DNA of 15,638 bases from an uncultured Rhizobiaceae group bacterium. Its GTDB lineage: Bacteria; Pseudomonadota; Alphaproteobacteria; Rhizobiales; Rhizobiaceae. Location: the NCBI GenBank assembly GCA_938030645.1, contig CALHHQ010000058.1:1-15638 (forward strand), read 5' to 3'. Under the pieces are notes generated by a model. The model ran no database searches and was not told the origin of the DNA. It saw only the letters and a program-made list of their open reading frames with translations. Below, one piece after another: positions 15,208 through 15,638 of this stretch (position 1 is the stretch's first letter; each line of letters begins with the position of its first letter). The translations under genes and the position numbers were made by a program.

Positions 15208-15638
15208 ATGACCGCATGCATCACCGGATGGTCTCATTCAAAGTTCGGTAAACTAGAAGGCGAAACCGTCGAGAGTTTGATCGTGTCTGTTGTGGAAGAC
15301 GCGTTGAAAGATGCACAACTCGATGCCGCTGATGTGGATGAAATTTATCTCGGTCATTTCAATGCCGGTTTCTCCAAACAGGACTTCACTGCCAGTTTGG
15401 TGTTTCAGGCTTCCGACAAGTTCCGATTCAAACCAGCCACACGTGTGGAGAATGCCTGCGCCACAGGATCAGCCGCTGTACAGCAAGGTGTGAAGGCTAT
15501 TGAAGCTAAGCAAGCACGTCATGTGTTGGTTGTGGGTGTGGAACAAATGACCACCACGCCCGGGATAGAGATTGGGCAAAACCTATTGAAAGCATCCTAC
15601 TTGCCCGAAGATGGAAATACCCCTGCTGGTTTTGCAGG
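15208..15638 (+). CDS. Thiolase-family acyltransferase (3' end outside window)
   Basis: The first 143 residues of a thiolase-superfamily enzyme of the acetyl-CoA acetyltransferase/SCP2-type kind, which makes or cleaves 3-ketoacyl-CoA. The reading frame is open to the window end. Seen: N-terminal 'ITGWSHSKFGKLEGETVESL', the 'ALKDAQLDAADVDEIYLGHF' stretch typical of thiolases, the nucleophile motif 'VENACATGSAAVQQG' with C84, and 'VLVVGVEQMTTTPG'. The usual length is near 390, so about 250 residues lie beyond. The ATG at 15208 is the first in frame with a family-like N-terminus; the ribosome site is weak. The whole gap from the gap start (15004) to here is about 200 bp and holds the two divergent promoters and the palindrome at 15170. 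Confidence 0.88.
   Translation, partial: MTACITGWSHSKFGKLEGETVESLIVSVVEDALKDAQLDAADVDEIYLGHFNAGFSKQDFTASLVFQASDKFRFKPATRVENACATGSAAVQQGVKAIEAKQARHVLVVGVEQMTTTPGIEIGQNLLKASYLPEDGNTPAGFA

Overview
The window looks like part of an alphaproteobacterial chromosome, probably marine. The grounds are the protein families and their arrangement (a divergent znuA / znuC-znuB-zur zinc locus, a fructokinase, a type I gap), roughly balanced base composition by eye, and a cytoplasmic reductive dehalogenase fused to its own reductase, a type known from marine and soil Proteobacteria. The genus cannot be fixed from the sequence.

Left part (1 to about 4870) looks accessory. It holds the 3' end of an ABC transporter permease of the taurine/nitrate type, an FAD-dependent oxidoreductase that overlaps it by 4 bp, and two decayed insertion sequences: an IS3-family (IS407-like) element at 1943-3200 and an IS110-family transposase at 3421-4460. 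A gene-free stretch with small repeats follows. It ends at 4847-4867 in a copy of the 3' end of a tRNA-Gln gene without the rest of the tRNA. I read this as the right-hand attachment site of an integrated island.

Middle part (4940-8284) is a complete zinc-uptake locus. zur, znuB and znuC form a minus-strand operon (znuC-znuB-zur, each junction overlapping by 8 bp), and znuA is read divergently. Two Zur-box-like palindromes 21 bp apart lie in the shared promoter, one of them covering a perfect TATAAT. ZnuA has a long His/Asp/Lys-rich insert and ZnuC a His-rich tail. A PfkB-family sugar kinase (8424-9347) follows and ends tail-to-tail with the next block.

The right part contains the most unusual genes. 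A 1072-residue protein (10704-13922) joins a reductive dehalogenase with two 4Fe-4S motifs to a phthalate-dioxygenase-reductase-like flavin/NAD module and a C-terminal 2Fe-2S ferredoxin. It is therefore a self-contained, soluble, probably NAD(P)H-driven dehalogenase. Divergent from it is a two-gene operon: a Tat-exported intradiol-dioxygenase-like protein, in which one expected iron-ligand Tyr appears to be Phe, and a ferric-reductase-like membrane protein with two pairs of haem-ligand-like His but no flavin domain. A strong bidirectional terminator separates the dehalogenase from the convergent gap gene (14003-15004). The window ends inside a thiolase-family gene starting at 15208, with an 18-bp perfect-arm palindrome just upstream.
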